Source of the DNA: Streptomyces camponoticapitis
GTDB lineage: Bacteria > Actinomycetota > Actinomycetes > Streptomycetales > Streptomycetaceae
Direction: 5' to 3'
Assembly (NCBI RefSeq): GCF_014646115.1
Contig: NZ_BMMV01000022.1
Coordinates: 89,087 to 153,086 of the forward strand
Length of the DNA: 64,000 nt
A program made the translations under genes and the position numbers. The notes under the pieces are model-generated. The model did not search any database, was not told the origin of the DNA, and was given only the letters and a program-made list of their open reading frames with translations. Shown here piece after piece: positions 33,278-43,083 of the stretch; position 1 is the first letter of the stretch, and each line of letters begins with the position of its first letter.

Positions 33278-34357
33278 TCAGAAGACGATCAGGGCCCGGC
33301 CGCCGCGCCCGGCGAGCATGTTCTCGAAAGCCGCCGGAATCCCGCCAAGACCGATCCGCTCGGTCACCAGCGAGCCCAGGTCAAGGCGCCCGGCCCGGAC
33401 GTGTTCGGCTATGGCAGGGAGATCGCGGACGGGGTCGCAGTTGCCGTACACGCACCCGGACAGTGTGCGGCCCCAGTGGAACAGCTCCAGCGCGTTGAAC
33501 GTGACCTGCTGGTCCTTGCCGCCGATGCCGACGACCGTGGTCCGGCCGCCCCGGCGGGTGGACTCCCAGGCCGTACGGATGGTGACGGCGCGGCCGACGC
33601 ACTCGACCGCGACATCCGCCCCCCGTCCTCCGGTGAGCTTGCGGACGTCCTTGGCCGTGGTGGCGGACGAGACGAGATAGTCCGTGGCTCCGGCCGCCCG
33701 CGCCAACTCCTCCTTTTCCGGGGAGACATCGACCGCGACGATGGTCGACGCCCCGGCGATCCGGGCGGACTGGAGCACCGCCAGACCGACCCCGCCCACG
33801 CCGAAGACCACGACGCTCTCGCCCGCGCGCACCTTCGCGGAGTGGTGCACCGCGCCGTATCCGGTGAGGACGGCGCAGCCGAGCAGCGCCGCGTCGGTCA
33901 GCGGGATGCCGTCGGGGGCGGGCAGGACGCAGTTGGCGGCGACGACCGTCTCCTCGGCGAACGTGGCGACGTTCAGGCCGGGATGGAGTTCCCTCCCGTC
34001 GGCCGCACGGGCGTGGATCGCGCCCGCGCCGGCCAACGCCGAGGCGCAGAGCCAGACTTCGCCGAGCCCGCAGTGGTGGCACTCTCCGCAGGACGGCGCC
34101 CAGTTGAGGACCACACCGTCGCCCGGCGCGACATGGCCGACGCCCTCGCCGACGGACAGGACGGTGCCCGCGCCCTCGTGGCCGAGGACTGCGGGGACCG
34201 GCACCCTCATGGTGCCGTCGCTGAGGGACAGGTCGGAGTGGCAGACCCCGGCGGCGGCCAGGCGGATCCTCACCCGGCCGGGGCCGGGCTCGGGGAGTTC
34301 GATGTCGGTGAGCTCCAGCGGAGCTCCGACGGCGGGCAGGACGGCGGCGCGGACCAC
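33278..34357 (-). CDS. Zinc-dependent alcohol dehydrogenase
   Basis: A 359-residue medium-chain dehydrogenase. It has GVCHSDLSL (catalytic Cys), GHEGAGTV, the structural zinc cluster CGECHHCGLGEVWLC and the Rossmann motif GVGGVG. It is of the long-chain/NDMA-like group that oxidises alcohols with NAD. The GTG at 34357 has GGGAGAG nine bases upstream and falls 19 nt after the aldehyde dehydrogenase stop, so the two genes form an operon that would convert an alcohol to an acid by way of the aldehyde. Confidence 0.93.
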   Translation of the reverse strand: MVRAAVLPAVGAPLELTDIELPEPGPGRVRIRLAAAGVCHSDLSLSDGTMRVPVPAVLGHEGAGTVLSVGEGVGHVAPGDGVVLNWAPSCGECHHCGLGEVWLCASALAGAGAIHARAADGRELHPGLNVATFAEETVVAANCVLPAPDGIPLTDAALLGCAVLTGYGAVHHSAKVRAGESVVVFGVGGVGLAVLQSARIAGASTIVAVDVSPEKEELARAAGATDYLVSSATTAKDVRKLTGGRGADVAVECVGRAVTIRTAWESTRRGGRTTVVGIGGKDQQVTFNALELFHWGRTLSGCVYGNCDPVRDLPAIAEHVRAGRLDLGSLVTERIGLGGIPAAFENMLAGRGGRALIVF

Positions 34358-34376
34358 GATCGGTTTCTCTCCCGGC

Positions 34377-35789
34377 TCAGAACTGGAGGGACTTGGTCTG
34401 GAGGTACTCGGCGAGTCCGTGCCGGCCGAGTTCCCGGCCGACGCCCGACTGCTTGTAACCCCCGAAGGGCGCGAGGGGGTTGAACCTGCCGCCGTTGATG
34501 TCGACCTGGCCGGTGTCCATCCGCCGGGCGAAGGCGACGGCCTCACTCTCCTCGCCCGCCCACACCGCGCCGGCGAGGCCGTAAACGGTGCCGTTGGCGA
34601 TCCGCAGTGCGTCGTCCTCGTCCTCGTACCTGAGGATGGACAGCACGGGGCCGAAGATCTCCTCCTGGGCGATCGTCATCTCCGGGGTGACATCGGCGAA
34701 GACGGTCGGGGCGATGAAGTAGCCGGTGTCGTGCGGTGGTTGGGCCCCGCCCGCGACCAGCCGGGCGCCTTCGGCGACGCCCTTGTCGATGTAGCCGCGC
34801 ACCCGGGCGTGCTGGGCGGCGTTGACGACGGGGCCCAGACGGCACAGTTCGTCCCGCGGGTCGCCCGGCCGGTACGGGGCGACGGCCGCCACGGCGGCCT
34901 CCACGGCTTCGTCGTAGCGGTCGGCGTGGACGAGCATGCGGGTCCACGCGCTGCAGGTCTGACCGGAGTTGGTCATCACGTTGGCGACCCCGGCCTTGAC
35001 GGCCCTGGCGTGATCGGCGCTCGGCAGGATGACGTTCGCCGACTTCCCGCCCAGCTCCAGTGCGACCCGCTTGACCGCGGCTCCGGCGGTGGCGCCGATC
35101 CGGCGGCCCACGGCGGTGGAGCCGGTGAAGGAGACCAGGTCGACGTCCTCGTGCGCGGCGAGCGCCTGCCCGGCGACCGTGCCGATGCCGGTGACCACGT
35201 TGACGACGCCCGGGGGCAGCCCCGCCTCCCGGACGGCCTCGGCGAAGAGCTGCGCGGTCAGCGGGGTGTCCTCGGCGGGCTTGACCACGATCACGCAGCC
35301 GGCGGCGAGCGCGGGGGCGACCTTGGCGACGATCTGGTGCAGCGGGTAGTTCCAGGGGGTGATCGCGCCGACGACACCCACCGGCTCCATCAGCACCGTC
35401 GAGTTGCCGATCCGCTCCTCGAAGGCGTAGGAGGCGGCGAGTTCGGCGTACGAGCCGGCGACGGCCACCGGCGACGACGCGTGCACCGCCTTCGACAGCC
35501 GCACCGGCGAGCCCAGTTCGGCGGTGACGGTCTCGGCCGTCTCGTCCTTGCGGGCGGCCATCACGTCCCGCAGGGCCGCCAGGCGCGCCGCGCGTTCGGC
35601 GGGCGGGGTGGCCGCCCAGCCGGGGAAGGCGGCCCGTGCGGCACGTACGGCGGCGTCGATGTCCTCGGCGGTGCCGGCCGGGACCTCGGCGATGACCTGC
35701 TCGGTCGCCGGGTTGACGACGGCGATGGTCCCGGTACCGGCGGCGGGGCGCCACTCGCCGCCGATGTACATGCTGCTCCGTGCCTTCAT
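34377..35789 (-). CDS. Aldehyde dehydrogenase
   Basis: A 470-residue NAD(P)-dependent aldehyde dehydrogenase with E245 in LELGGKS and the catalytic C279 in NSGQTCSAW. The cofactor segment PWNYPLHQ and FTGSTAVGR are standard. It oxidises an aldehyde to the acid in the cytosol. It heads the operon with the alcohol dehydrogenase; substrate range is unknown. A palindromic AAACTA-TAGTTT site lies 58-76 nt upstream of the ATG, in promoter position. Confidence 0.95.
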   Translation of the reverse strand: MKARSSMYIGGEWRPAAGTGTIAVVNPATEQVIAEVPAGTAEDIDAAVRAARAAFPGWAATPPAERAARLAALRDVMAARKDETAETVTAELGSPVRLSKAVHASSPVAVAGSYAELAASYAFEERIGNSTVLMEPVGVVGAITPWNYPLHQIVAKVAPALAAGCVIVVKPAEDTPLTAQLFAEAVREAGLPPGVVNVVTGIGTVAGQALAAHEDVDLVSFTGSTAVGRRIGATAGAAVKRVALELGGKSANVILPSADHARAVKAGVANVMTNSGQTCSAWTRMLVHADRYDEAVEAAVAAVAPYRPGDPRDELCRLGPVVNAAQHARVRGYIDKGVAEGARLVAGGAQPPHDTGYFIAPTVFADVTPEMTIAQEEIFGPVLSILRYEDEDDALRIANGTVYGLAGAVWAGEESEAVAFARRMDTGQVDINGGRFNPLAPFGGYKQSGVGRELGRHGLAEYLQTKSLQF

Positions 35790-35846
35790 CGCTGTTCCTC
35801 CCGGGGGACTGCCGCGTGCGGCCGCGGTCCGGTGTCGCCGGGACCC

Positions 35847-35865
35847 AAACTAGCGGTGTTAGTTT
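35847..35865 (-). promoter_or_regulatory. Palindrome upstream of the aldehyde/alcohol dehydrogenase operon
   Basis: AAACTA and TAGTTT flank seven bases, giving a perfect 6-bp inverted repeat in an otherwise GC-rich stretch, 58-76 nt upstream of the start at 35789. It resembles a TetR-type operator. Confidence 0.5.
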
Positions 35866-35941
35866 TCCGGCGCCAGGGACTCCGGGAGTCCCGAACCTCA
35901 CATCCGACGGCGACGTCCCGTCCCCAGGCCCCGGCCCGTCG

Positions 35942-37294
35942 TCACATGTCGAGGCCGGGCATGTCCATGGGCGCGGGACAGATCCGCCGCCCGTAGTGGT
36001 CGAAGACATAGAGGTGCGCCAGGTCGACCAGGAGCGGCACCTGCGCACCCGTACGCAGGCGCATGTCCGGCCCGGTCCGCACGACGAGGTCGCTCGCCGT
36101 GATCGCCGGGCGGTCCGGGGTGTACGTGGCCGAGGCGTCCGCCTCCGGTTCGTCCAGGACCACGACGGGCCCCGACACATGGCCGGGCACATGCGCGGCG
36201 GCCCGTTCCCTCAGCCGCTCCAGCACCCCCGGTCCGCCCCGGCGGCGGCGCGGGGCCGTCCTCGGCCGGGGCGATTCGAGGTCGGGCACCACGGCGGGCC
36301 GCGAACCGGTGTTGAGATGCACCAGCGCCTCGTGCCCCTGGTACTCCATGTGCTCGACGATGCCGCTCAGCGCCACCTCGCCGGGGCGCGCCTGGCTCGC
36401 GGGCGCGATGCGCGCCGCCTCGGACCGCAGCCCGACGATGATCTGCCGGCCCTGCTGGATCCGGAGCAACTGGTGGTCGGGGCTGAGGGGTTCGGGCAGC
36501 GGCAGACGCTGCCGGCCGAGGTCGATCGACATCCGGCCCTGGAGGGGCGCGTAGACGACCGCCTGGAGCAGATTGATACGCGGGGTGCCGATGAAGGCGG
36601 CGACGAAGACGTTCCGCGGCAGCGCGTACACCTCGCGGGGTGAACTGACCTGCTGGAGCACGCCGCCGCGCATCACCGCGACCCGGTCGCCGAGCGACAT
36701 CGCCTCGGCCTGGTCATGGGTCACATAGACCGTCGTGACCCCCAGGTCGGCGGTCAACTGGGCTATCTCGGCCCGCAGATGGTTGCGCAGCTTGGCGTCC
36801 AGGTTGGACAGCGGCTCGTCCATGAGGAAGGCCGACGGACGCCGCGAGATGGCGCGGCCCATCGCGACACGCTGGCGTTCACCGCCCGAGAGCTGGCTGG
36901 GGTAGCGATCGAGGACGTTCTCGATGCCGAGCATCCGGGCGGTGGCCTCGACGCGTTCCGAGCTGTCCTGCCGGGGATTCTCCAGGCGGAGGGGGAAGCC
37001 GATGTTGTCGCGGTTGGTCATGCTCGGGTAGAGCGCGAAGTTCTGGAACACCATGGCCATGCCGCGCTCGCGGGGCGGCATGTGGTTGGAGCGCTCGCCG
37101 TCGAGCAGCAACTCCCCCTCGGTGATGTCCTCCAGGCCGGCGATCATGCGCAGCACGGTGGACTTGCCGCAGCCCGAAGGGCCGAGCAGCACCACGAACT
37201 CACCGGGGTCGATGTCCAGGGAGAACCGGTCGACGGCGCGTGTGGCCCGTCCGTACACCTTGCTGACACTGTGCAGAGAGATGGCGCGAGTCAT
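35942..37294 (-). CDS. Carbohydrate-type ABC transporter ATPase (MsiK/UgpC-like), no local permease
   Basis: A 450-residue ATPase. Walker A GPSGCGKS is at 38-45, followed by LSGGERQRVAMG and Walker B FLMDEPLSNLD. The C-terminal OB-type regulatory domain of sugar importers follows. At 450 residues it is longer than MsiK-type ATPases (about 380). The extra length is an Arg/Pro-rich stretch (PRPRTAPRRRRGG) inside the regulatory domain. No binding protein or permease gene is near, so it may energise several sugar importers in trans, as MsiK does, or be a divergent paralogue. Confidence 0.93.
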   Translation of the reverse strand: MTRAISLHSVSKVYGRATRAVDRFSLDIDPGEFVVLLGPSGCGKSTVLRMIAGLEDITEGELLLDGERSNHMPPRERGMAMVFQNFALYPSMTNRDNIGFPLRLENPRQDSSERVEATARMLGIENVLDRYPSQLSGGERQRVAMGRAISRRPSAFLMDEPLSNLDAKLRNHLRAEIAQLTADLGVTTVYVTHDQAEAMSLGDRVAVMRGGVLQQVSSPREVYALPRNVFVAAFIGTPRINLLQAVVYAPLQGRMSIDLGRQRLPLPEPLSPDHQLLRIQQGRQIIVGLRSEAARIAPASQARPGEVALSGIVEHMEYQGHEALVHLNTGSRPAVVPDLESPRPRTAPRRRRGGPGVLERLRERAAAHVPGHVSGPVVVLDEPEADASATYTPDRPAITASDLVVRTGPDMRLRTGAQVPLLVDLAHLYVFDHYGRRICPAPMDMPGLDM

Positions 37295-37518
37295 GTGGAT
37301 TCCGCCCGGAAGGTGAGGTTGAGCGCCTGCGACGCCTGAAGTTAGCCGACTACTCGGGGTCAGGGAATGACCTGGGGCGTCACAGGTGACACGTGGGCCG
37401 ATACACGGCGGGGGCGGTACGGCAGATGGTGGGGGCGGGGTCCGGACAGGAGTCGTAGGGCGTCTCGTTCAGCCCCGGCGCGGCCCAATCCCCGCCCCGC
37501 CTCGGCCCCGCTCCGGCC

Positions 37519-38799
37519 TCAGCGACGGTCGCGGCACTCTTCGGCGGGTACGGGCGCTTCCTCACGGGCCTTCGCCGGGGCGAGTGCGGGTGACGCCGGG
37601 GCAGGATCGCGTGGCGTGCTCCGTACGCCCAGACCCGCCGCGCCCACCAGCAGCACACCGAGCATCATGAACGGCGCGCCCGTACCCGCGACTCCGGCGA
37701 CGAGCCCGGCGGACGCGGGGGCGGCGACCTGTCCGAGACGGTTGCCGGTGAGCCTGAGCGCCAGCGCGGTGGAGCGCGCCCCGGCGGGCGCCGCCCGGAC
37801 GACGGTGGTCATCGACAGCGGCTGACCGACACCGAGGCAGAAACCGAGCGCCACGAGCATCAGGGCCATTCCCCAGACCGGCACGGGCAGCGCGATCCCG
37901 GCGCAGAGCAGCCCGCCGAGCAGACAGGAGGCGGTGAGCAGGGCCGTGCGCCCCAACCGGTGGATCATCGGCGTCATCACCAGCCGGCACGCGATCGCGG
38001 CGGCTGCCCGCAGGCTCAGCAGCACACCGATCGTGGTCGGTGAGATGCCCCGGTCCTCTCCGACGACCGGGAGATAGGCGGTGAGGATGTCGGTCGCCGA
38101 CAGCACGGCCAGGCTGACGAGGATGCCGCTGGGGACGCCACGGGTGCGCAGGATGCGCCGTACGGGCACCTTGCCGGACGTGGACTTCTGGTCCGGCCCG
38201 CCCCGTTCGGCGGGCGGGTTCGGTGCGACCGGCGGCTCGATCCGGCGCAGACAGGTGAGGGAGACGGCGGCGACCCCCGCCGAGACGACGAGGGCGAGGG
38301 CGCTCGTACGCCCCATCGCACCGTCGTGGCCGGAGACCAGCAGCCCGGCGGCGACCGGCCCGACGAGCTGGCCGAGCGAGGCGCCGATGGTGAAGTGGCC
38401 GAAGTTGCGGTCCTGTTCGTCCGGGCCGCTGCGGCGCGCGACGATGGACTGCGCGCCGATGACGAAGCAGAGATGGCCGAGGCCCATCACTCCGCTCCAG
38501 GCGGCGAGCGCGGCGAGTGAACGCGCCGTACCGCTGAGGCCGCAGCCCACACCGATGAGCGCGGCGCCGACGGCGAGGAGCGGGACGCACCGCCCCCGGT
38601 CGGTCCTGCGCCCCAGCGGTACGGCGGCGAACAGCGGCAGCAGCGCGAACACCCCGGCGATGACGCCGACGGCGCGCTCGTCGGCGCCGAGTGCGAGGGC
38701 CCGGTAGGAGACGGCCGGCCGTGCCATCGACACGGCCGCCTGGGAGAAGGCGAAGGCGATGACGAGTCGGAGCAGCCAGCGGCGGTCTCCCACCGGCAT
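37519..38799 (-). CDS. MFS transporter
   Basis: A 426-residue major facilitator with 12 helices, two six-helix halves and a central hydrophilic loop (PVAPNPPAERGG). The first-loop motif appears as GRRTDRGR. Substrate is unknown; drug or metabolite export is likely. The ATG at 38799 overlaps the stop of the broken CitMHS gene by one base (TGATG), so translation was coupled to the transporter gene upstream and may now depend on its remnant. Confidence 0.9.
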   Translation of the reverse strand: MPVGDRRWLLRLVIAFAFSQAAVSMARPAVSYRALALGADERAVGVIAGVFALLPLFAAVPLGRRTDRGRCVPLLAVGAALIGVGCGLSGTARSLAALAAWSGVMGLGHLCFVIGAQSIVARRSGPDEQDRNFGHFTIGASLGQLVGPVAAGLLVSGHDGAMGRTSALALVVSAGVAAVSLTCLRRIEPPVAPNPPAERGGPDQKSTSGKVPVRRILRTRGVPSGILVSLAVLSATDILTAYLPVVGEDRGISPTTIGVLLSLRAAAAIACRLVMTPMIHRLGRTALLTASCLLGGLLCAGIALPVPVWGMALMLVALGFCLGVGQPLSMTTVVRAAPAGARSTALALRLTGNRLGQVAAPASAGLVAGVAGTGAPFMMLGVLLVGAAGLGVRSTPRDPAPASPALAPAKAREEAPVPAEECRDRR

Positions 38800-39562
38800 C
38801 AGACGATGCCGAAGAGTATCGCGGCCGCGAGCACGACCAGTGAGGTGAGGACGGCCCACTTGACGGTGAATTTCGTGTGGTCGCCGAATTCGACCCTGGC
38901 CATGCCGACGAGGACGTACACGGCGGGGACGAGAGGGCTCGACATGTGGAGGGGCTGGCCGACGATCGAGGCGCGGGCCACCTCCAGCGGGGAGACCCCG
39001 TGCGCCGCGCCGGCCTCGGCGAGGACGGGCAGGACACCGAAGTAGAAGCCGTCGTTCGACATGAAGTAGGTGAGGGGCAGGCTGAGCAGCCCGGTGACGA
39101 GGCCCATGTGCGGACCCATGCCCTCCGGAACGGCGCTCACCAGCCAGTCAGCCATGTGTTCGACCATACCTGTGCCGGTCAGGACGCCGGTGAAGACGGC
39201 CGCCGCGAAGACCATGCCGGAGACATTCAGGACATTGTCGGCGTGGGCGGCGATCCGGGCGCGCTGGTCGGTCATGGAGGGGAAGTTGACCGTGAGGGCG
39301 AGGGCGGCGCCGAGCAGGAAGAGCACCGGGATGGGCATGAGCTGCGTGATCATCGCGGCGAGCAGGGCGAGGGTGAGGCCGGCGTTGAACCAGTAGAGGC
39401 GCGGGCGCACTCGATGACGTAGTCCCCCAGCTTGGCGCCCTGACCGATCAGGACGCAGAAGAGCGCGGGGATCAGTACGAGCGCGGCGATCGGCGACATC
39501 TTCTTCGTCATGATCAGCACCAGGAAGGTGGCGATCATGACGAATCCGAGGATTGTCAGCAT
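38799..39562 (-). pseudogene. CitMHS citrate-metal transporter with a large internal deletion and frameshift
   Basis: The first 51 codons from the ATG at 39562 (MLTILGFVMIATFLVLIM...GDYVIE) match the N-terminus of CitMHS-family Mg-citrate:H+ symporters. At about 39410 the sequence jumps to the family's C-terminal half (RPRLYWFNAGLTLALL...TKFTVKWAVLTSLVVL) in another frame. Roughly 180-200 central residues expected in a ~430-residue transporter are absent. Reading from the N-terminus gives 19 wrong residues and then a stop; the C-terminal part is open from a GTG at 39410 for 203 codons. Transport function is probably lost. A GAGG site precedes the ATG at 39562. Confidence 0.85.
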
Positions 39563-39700
39563 ATGGGGTACCTCACGTTCACCCTTGAACTCCCACCCGG
39601 ATCGGCGGTGCGGATGACGTCAGGTGCCGCTTCCTGGCGTTAACAAGATGTTGACGCGCGAGCAATACGCGCAAAACCCCAGGTCACACAGGGGTGCTGG

Positions 39701-41938
39701 TCAGGCGGGGGCCACCTCGACGGGAAAGCCGTTGAGCACCGACGTCCCCGACAGCGGGTCGCGACGGCTGCCGTCGAGCAGTTGGTTGACGTTGACGCCC
39801 GGCCGGGCGTGGGCCACCGCCATCCGGGTGCCCGGACGGTCGTGGCCCCAGCCGTGCGGCACGCTCACGACCCCGGCCCGGACCGTGTCGGTGATCTCCA
39901 CCGGGATCGTGATCTCGCCCGCCTCGGTGGTGATACGCGCCGGTCCGCCGTCCGCGAGACCGAGCCGTTCGGCGTCGGCGGGATGGACCTGTACGGTGCA
40001 GCGGTTCGAACCGCCGTTGAGCGTCGGCACGTTGTGCATCCAGCTGTTGTTGGAGCGCAGATGGCGGCGCCCGACGAGCACCAGGGACGCCGGTACGTCC
40101 GCGAGCGCGGCACGCAGCCGGGGCAGATCGGCGGCGATCGGCGCGGGGAGCAGTTCGACGCGTCCGCTGCGGGTCTTGAGGATTCCGGGGATGCGGGGCT
40201 TCAGCGGCCCGAGGTCGATGCCGTGCGGCCGGTCGGCGAGCAGGGCGAGGGTGAGCCCGGCCGGGTCGGCGCCGAAGCCGTCCCCGTACGGGCCCAGGCG
40301 CAGCATCAGGTCGAGCCGGCGCTCGGGGCCGCCGGCGCCGGTGAGCGCGGCGGCGAGTTCCTTCGGGTCGCGTCCGTGGACGGGGGACAGCGGGTCGTCG
40401 ACGGCCTTCGTGAGCGTGTCCTCGATCACCTGGTCGTCGACGGCCGACGGGTCGGCCCCGTGCATCCCGCCCAGGGCGAGGGCAAGCCGCGCGAGGATCT
40501 CGCACTCGTCCATCGATCCGGCGTCAAGCGGAACGGCGGGCGGGCTGTAGCGGACCTGGTTGCGTACGGCGAAGCCGTTGAAGACGAAGTCGAAGTGGGC
40601 GCTCCGGGAGGGCGGCGGCGGAGGCAGCACGACGTCCGCGTGGAGTGAGGTCTCGTTGAGGTACGGGTCGATGCTGACCATGAAGTCCAGGCTGTCCAGC
40701 GCCCGGCCGAGGCGGCTGCCGTCGGGCGCGGAGAGCACGGGGTTGGCGGCGAGGGCGATCACCGCGCGGATCCGCCCGTCGCCGGGTGTCTCGATCTCCT
40801 CCGCGAGGACGGAGATGGGCAGTTCGCCCTTGGCCTCCGGATGGCCGCCGACCCTGCTGGCCCAGCGGCCGAGCGCGAATCCCCTGCCGGGGCCCGCCGG
40901 GCGGGGGGCGTTGTCGGTGGCGGAGAGCGGGAAGAGCGCGCCGCCCGGCCGGTCGAGGTTGCCGGTGAGGATGTTGAGCACGTCGACGAGCCAGCTGGTG
41001 AGCGTGCCGTACTCGACGGTGCAGCTTCCGATGCGTCCGTAGACGGCGGCAGTGGGGGCGGCGGCGAGTTCGCGGGCGAGGGTACGTATCTCCTCGGCGT
41101 CCAGGTCGCAGGCGGCGGCGACGGCGTCGGGCGTGAAGTCCTCTGTCGCCGCGCGGAGTTCGTCGAGCCCTTCGAGATGGGCGGTGAGCGCGCCGGGGTC
41201 GGTGAGCCCTTCCTCGAAGAGGACCTGGACGAGGGCGGCGAGCAGCAACGCGTCGGTGCCCGGCCGGATCGCGAGGTGCCGGTCGGCGAGGCGCGCGGTA
41301 CGGGTACGGCGCGGGTCGACGACCGTGAGGGTGCCGCCGCGCCCGCGCAGCGCCTTGAGTTTGCCGGGGAAGTCGGGCGCGGTGCAGAGACTGCCGTTGG
41401 AGTCCAGCGGGTTGGCGCCCAGGAGCAGGAGATGGCCGGTGTTGTCCAGGTCGGGCACCGGGATGGCGAAGGCGTCGCCGAAGAGCAGGCCGGACGAGAC
41501 GTGCTTGGGCATCTGGTCGAGCGTGGAGGCGGTGAAGAGGTTGGGGGTGCGCAGCATGCCGAGCAGGACGGGCGGATAGAGAACGCCGGCCATGGTGTGC
41601 ACGTTGGGGTTGCCGAGGACGGCGCCGACGACCGCCGTTCCGTGCTCCTCGATCAGCGGGCGCAGCCGGGCGGCGACCATGTCGAACGCCTCGTCCCAAC
41701 TGGCCTCCCTCAACTCGCCGTTCTCGCGGATCAGCGGGGTGCGCAGCCGGTCGGGGTCGGCGTCCAGCTCTCCGAAGGAGGCGCCCTTGGGGCAGATGAA
41801 GCCCTTGCTGAAGACGTCGTCGCGGTCGCCGCGTGCTCCGGTGACCGTGGTCCCCTCGATGGTGAGGGTCAGTCCGCAGGTGGCCTCGCAGAGAGGACAG
41901 ACGCGCAGGGCGGTGCGGGCGGGGCCGGTGGGCGGCAT
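39701..41938 (-). CDS. Molybdopterin oxidoreductase (formate dehydrogenase/nitrate reductase superfamily)
   Basis: A 745-residue member of the DMSO reductase superfamily. A [4Fe-4S] motif occupies C14-x2-C17-x3-C21 and C49 (CPLCEATC and GFICPKG). The bis-MGD domains run from about 55 to 600 and a molydopterin dinucleotide-binding C-terminal domain from about 620 (RRHLRSNNSWMHN, VPHGWGHDRPG). There is no signal peptide, so it is cytosolic. The substrate is unknown; small-subunit genes are not adjacent. The ATG at 41938 gives the iron-sulfur site at the N-terminus as in relatives. Confidence 0.93.
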   Translation of the reverse strand: MPPTGPARTALRVCPLCEATCGLTLTIEGTTVTGARGDRDDVFSKGFICPKGASFGELDADPDRLRTPLIRENGELREASWDEAFDMVAARLRPLIEEHGTAVVGAVLGNPNVHTMAGVLYPPVLLGMLRTPNLFTASTLDQMPKHVSSGLLFGDAFAIPVPDLDNTGHLLLLGANPLDSNGSLCTAPDFPGKLKALRGRGGTLTVVDPRRTRTARLADRHLAIRPGTDALLLAALVQVLFEEGLTDPGALTAHLEGLDELRAATEDFTPDAVAAACDLDAEEIRTLARELAAAPTAAVYGRIGSCTVEYGTLTSWLVDVLNILTGNLDRPGGALFPLSATDNAPRPAGPGRGFALGRWASRVGGHPEAKGELPISVLAEEIETPGDGRIRAVIALAANPVLSAPDGSRLGRALDSLDFMVSIDPYLNETSLHADVVLPPPPPSRSAHFDFVFNGFAVRNQVRYSPPAVPLDAGSMDECEILARLALALGGMHGADPSAVDDQVIEDTLTKAVDDPLSPVHGRDPKELAAALTGAGGPERRLDLMLRLGPYGDGFGADPAGLTLALLADRPHGIDLGPLKPRIPGILKTRSGRVELLPAPIAADLPRLRAALADVPASLVLVGRRHLRSNNSWMHNVPTLNGGSNRCTVQVHPADAERLGLADGGPARITTEAGEITIPVEITDTVRAGVVSVPHGWGHDRPGTRMAVAHARPGVNVNQLLDGSRRDPLSGTSVLNGFPVEVAPA

Positions 41939-42030
41939 GGGTCCTCCAGGGACGGCGGCGATGACGCGCGGGCTGCACCCGAGCATACCGACCGGTACGG
42001 ACGAAGGAGGAGGATCGCCGATTCCGTCGG

Positions 42031-42768
<738 letters not shown>

Positions 42769-43083
42769 CCTTCGGCGAGAGGTGCGGTGGCAGTTGTGCG
42801 GTGACGGACGCGTGCGACAGGCGCGTGCGACCGCGGCTCTTCGAGTCTCCCTCGCGAGGGGCCGCTCTTCGAGACGGCGCGACCGTACTTCTGTTCGCCG
42901 TTTCCGTGCGCCGTCTCTCCGCGTCTCGCTCCGCCCGGCCGCCTCTTTCGGTCAACGCGGCCTGCCCCGTTGACGCGCGACCGACGGAATCCTACGGTGA
43001 TGCATAGGATTCATGGAACGCGAGCAGAGACGCGCGGACGCACGCGGACGCGGCCATACGCCAAGAGCGACACGGGAGCGACG
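42769..43083. other. 315-nt divergent region upstream of hmgA
   Basis: Contains the hmgA promoter and operator candidate at 42970-43012 and short direct repeats (GCGTGCGAC twice near 42811-42832). No small gene is convincing. Confidence 0.6.
42970..43012 (+). promoter_or_regulatory. hmgA promoter with overlapping operator palindrome
   Basis: TTGACG (42970) and TACGGT (42993) are spaced by 17 bases, a good vegetative-type promoter. GAATCCTA (42987-42994) and TAGGATTC (43005-43012) form a perfect 8-bp inverted repeat that overlaps the -10 element and start site. A repressor bound there would block transcription. Confidence 0.6.
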
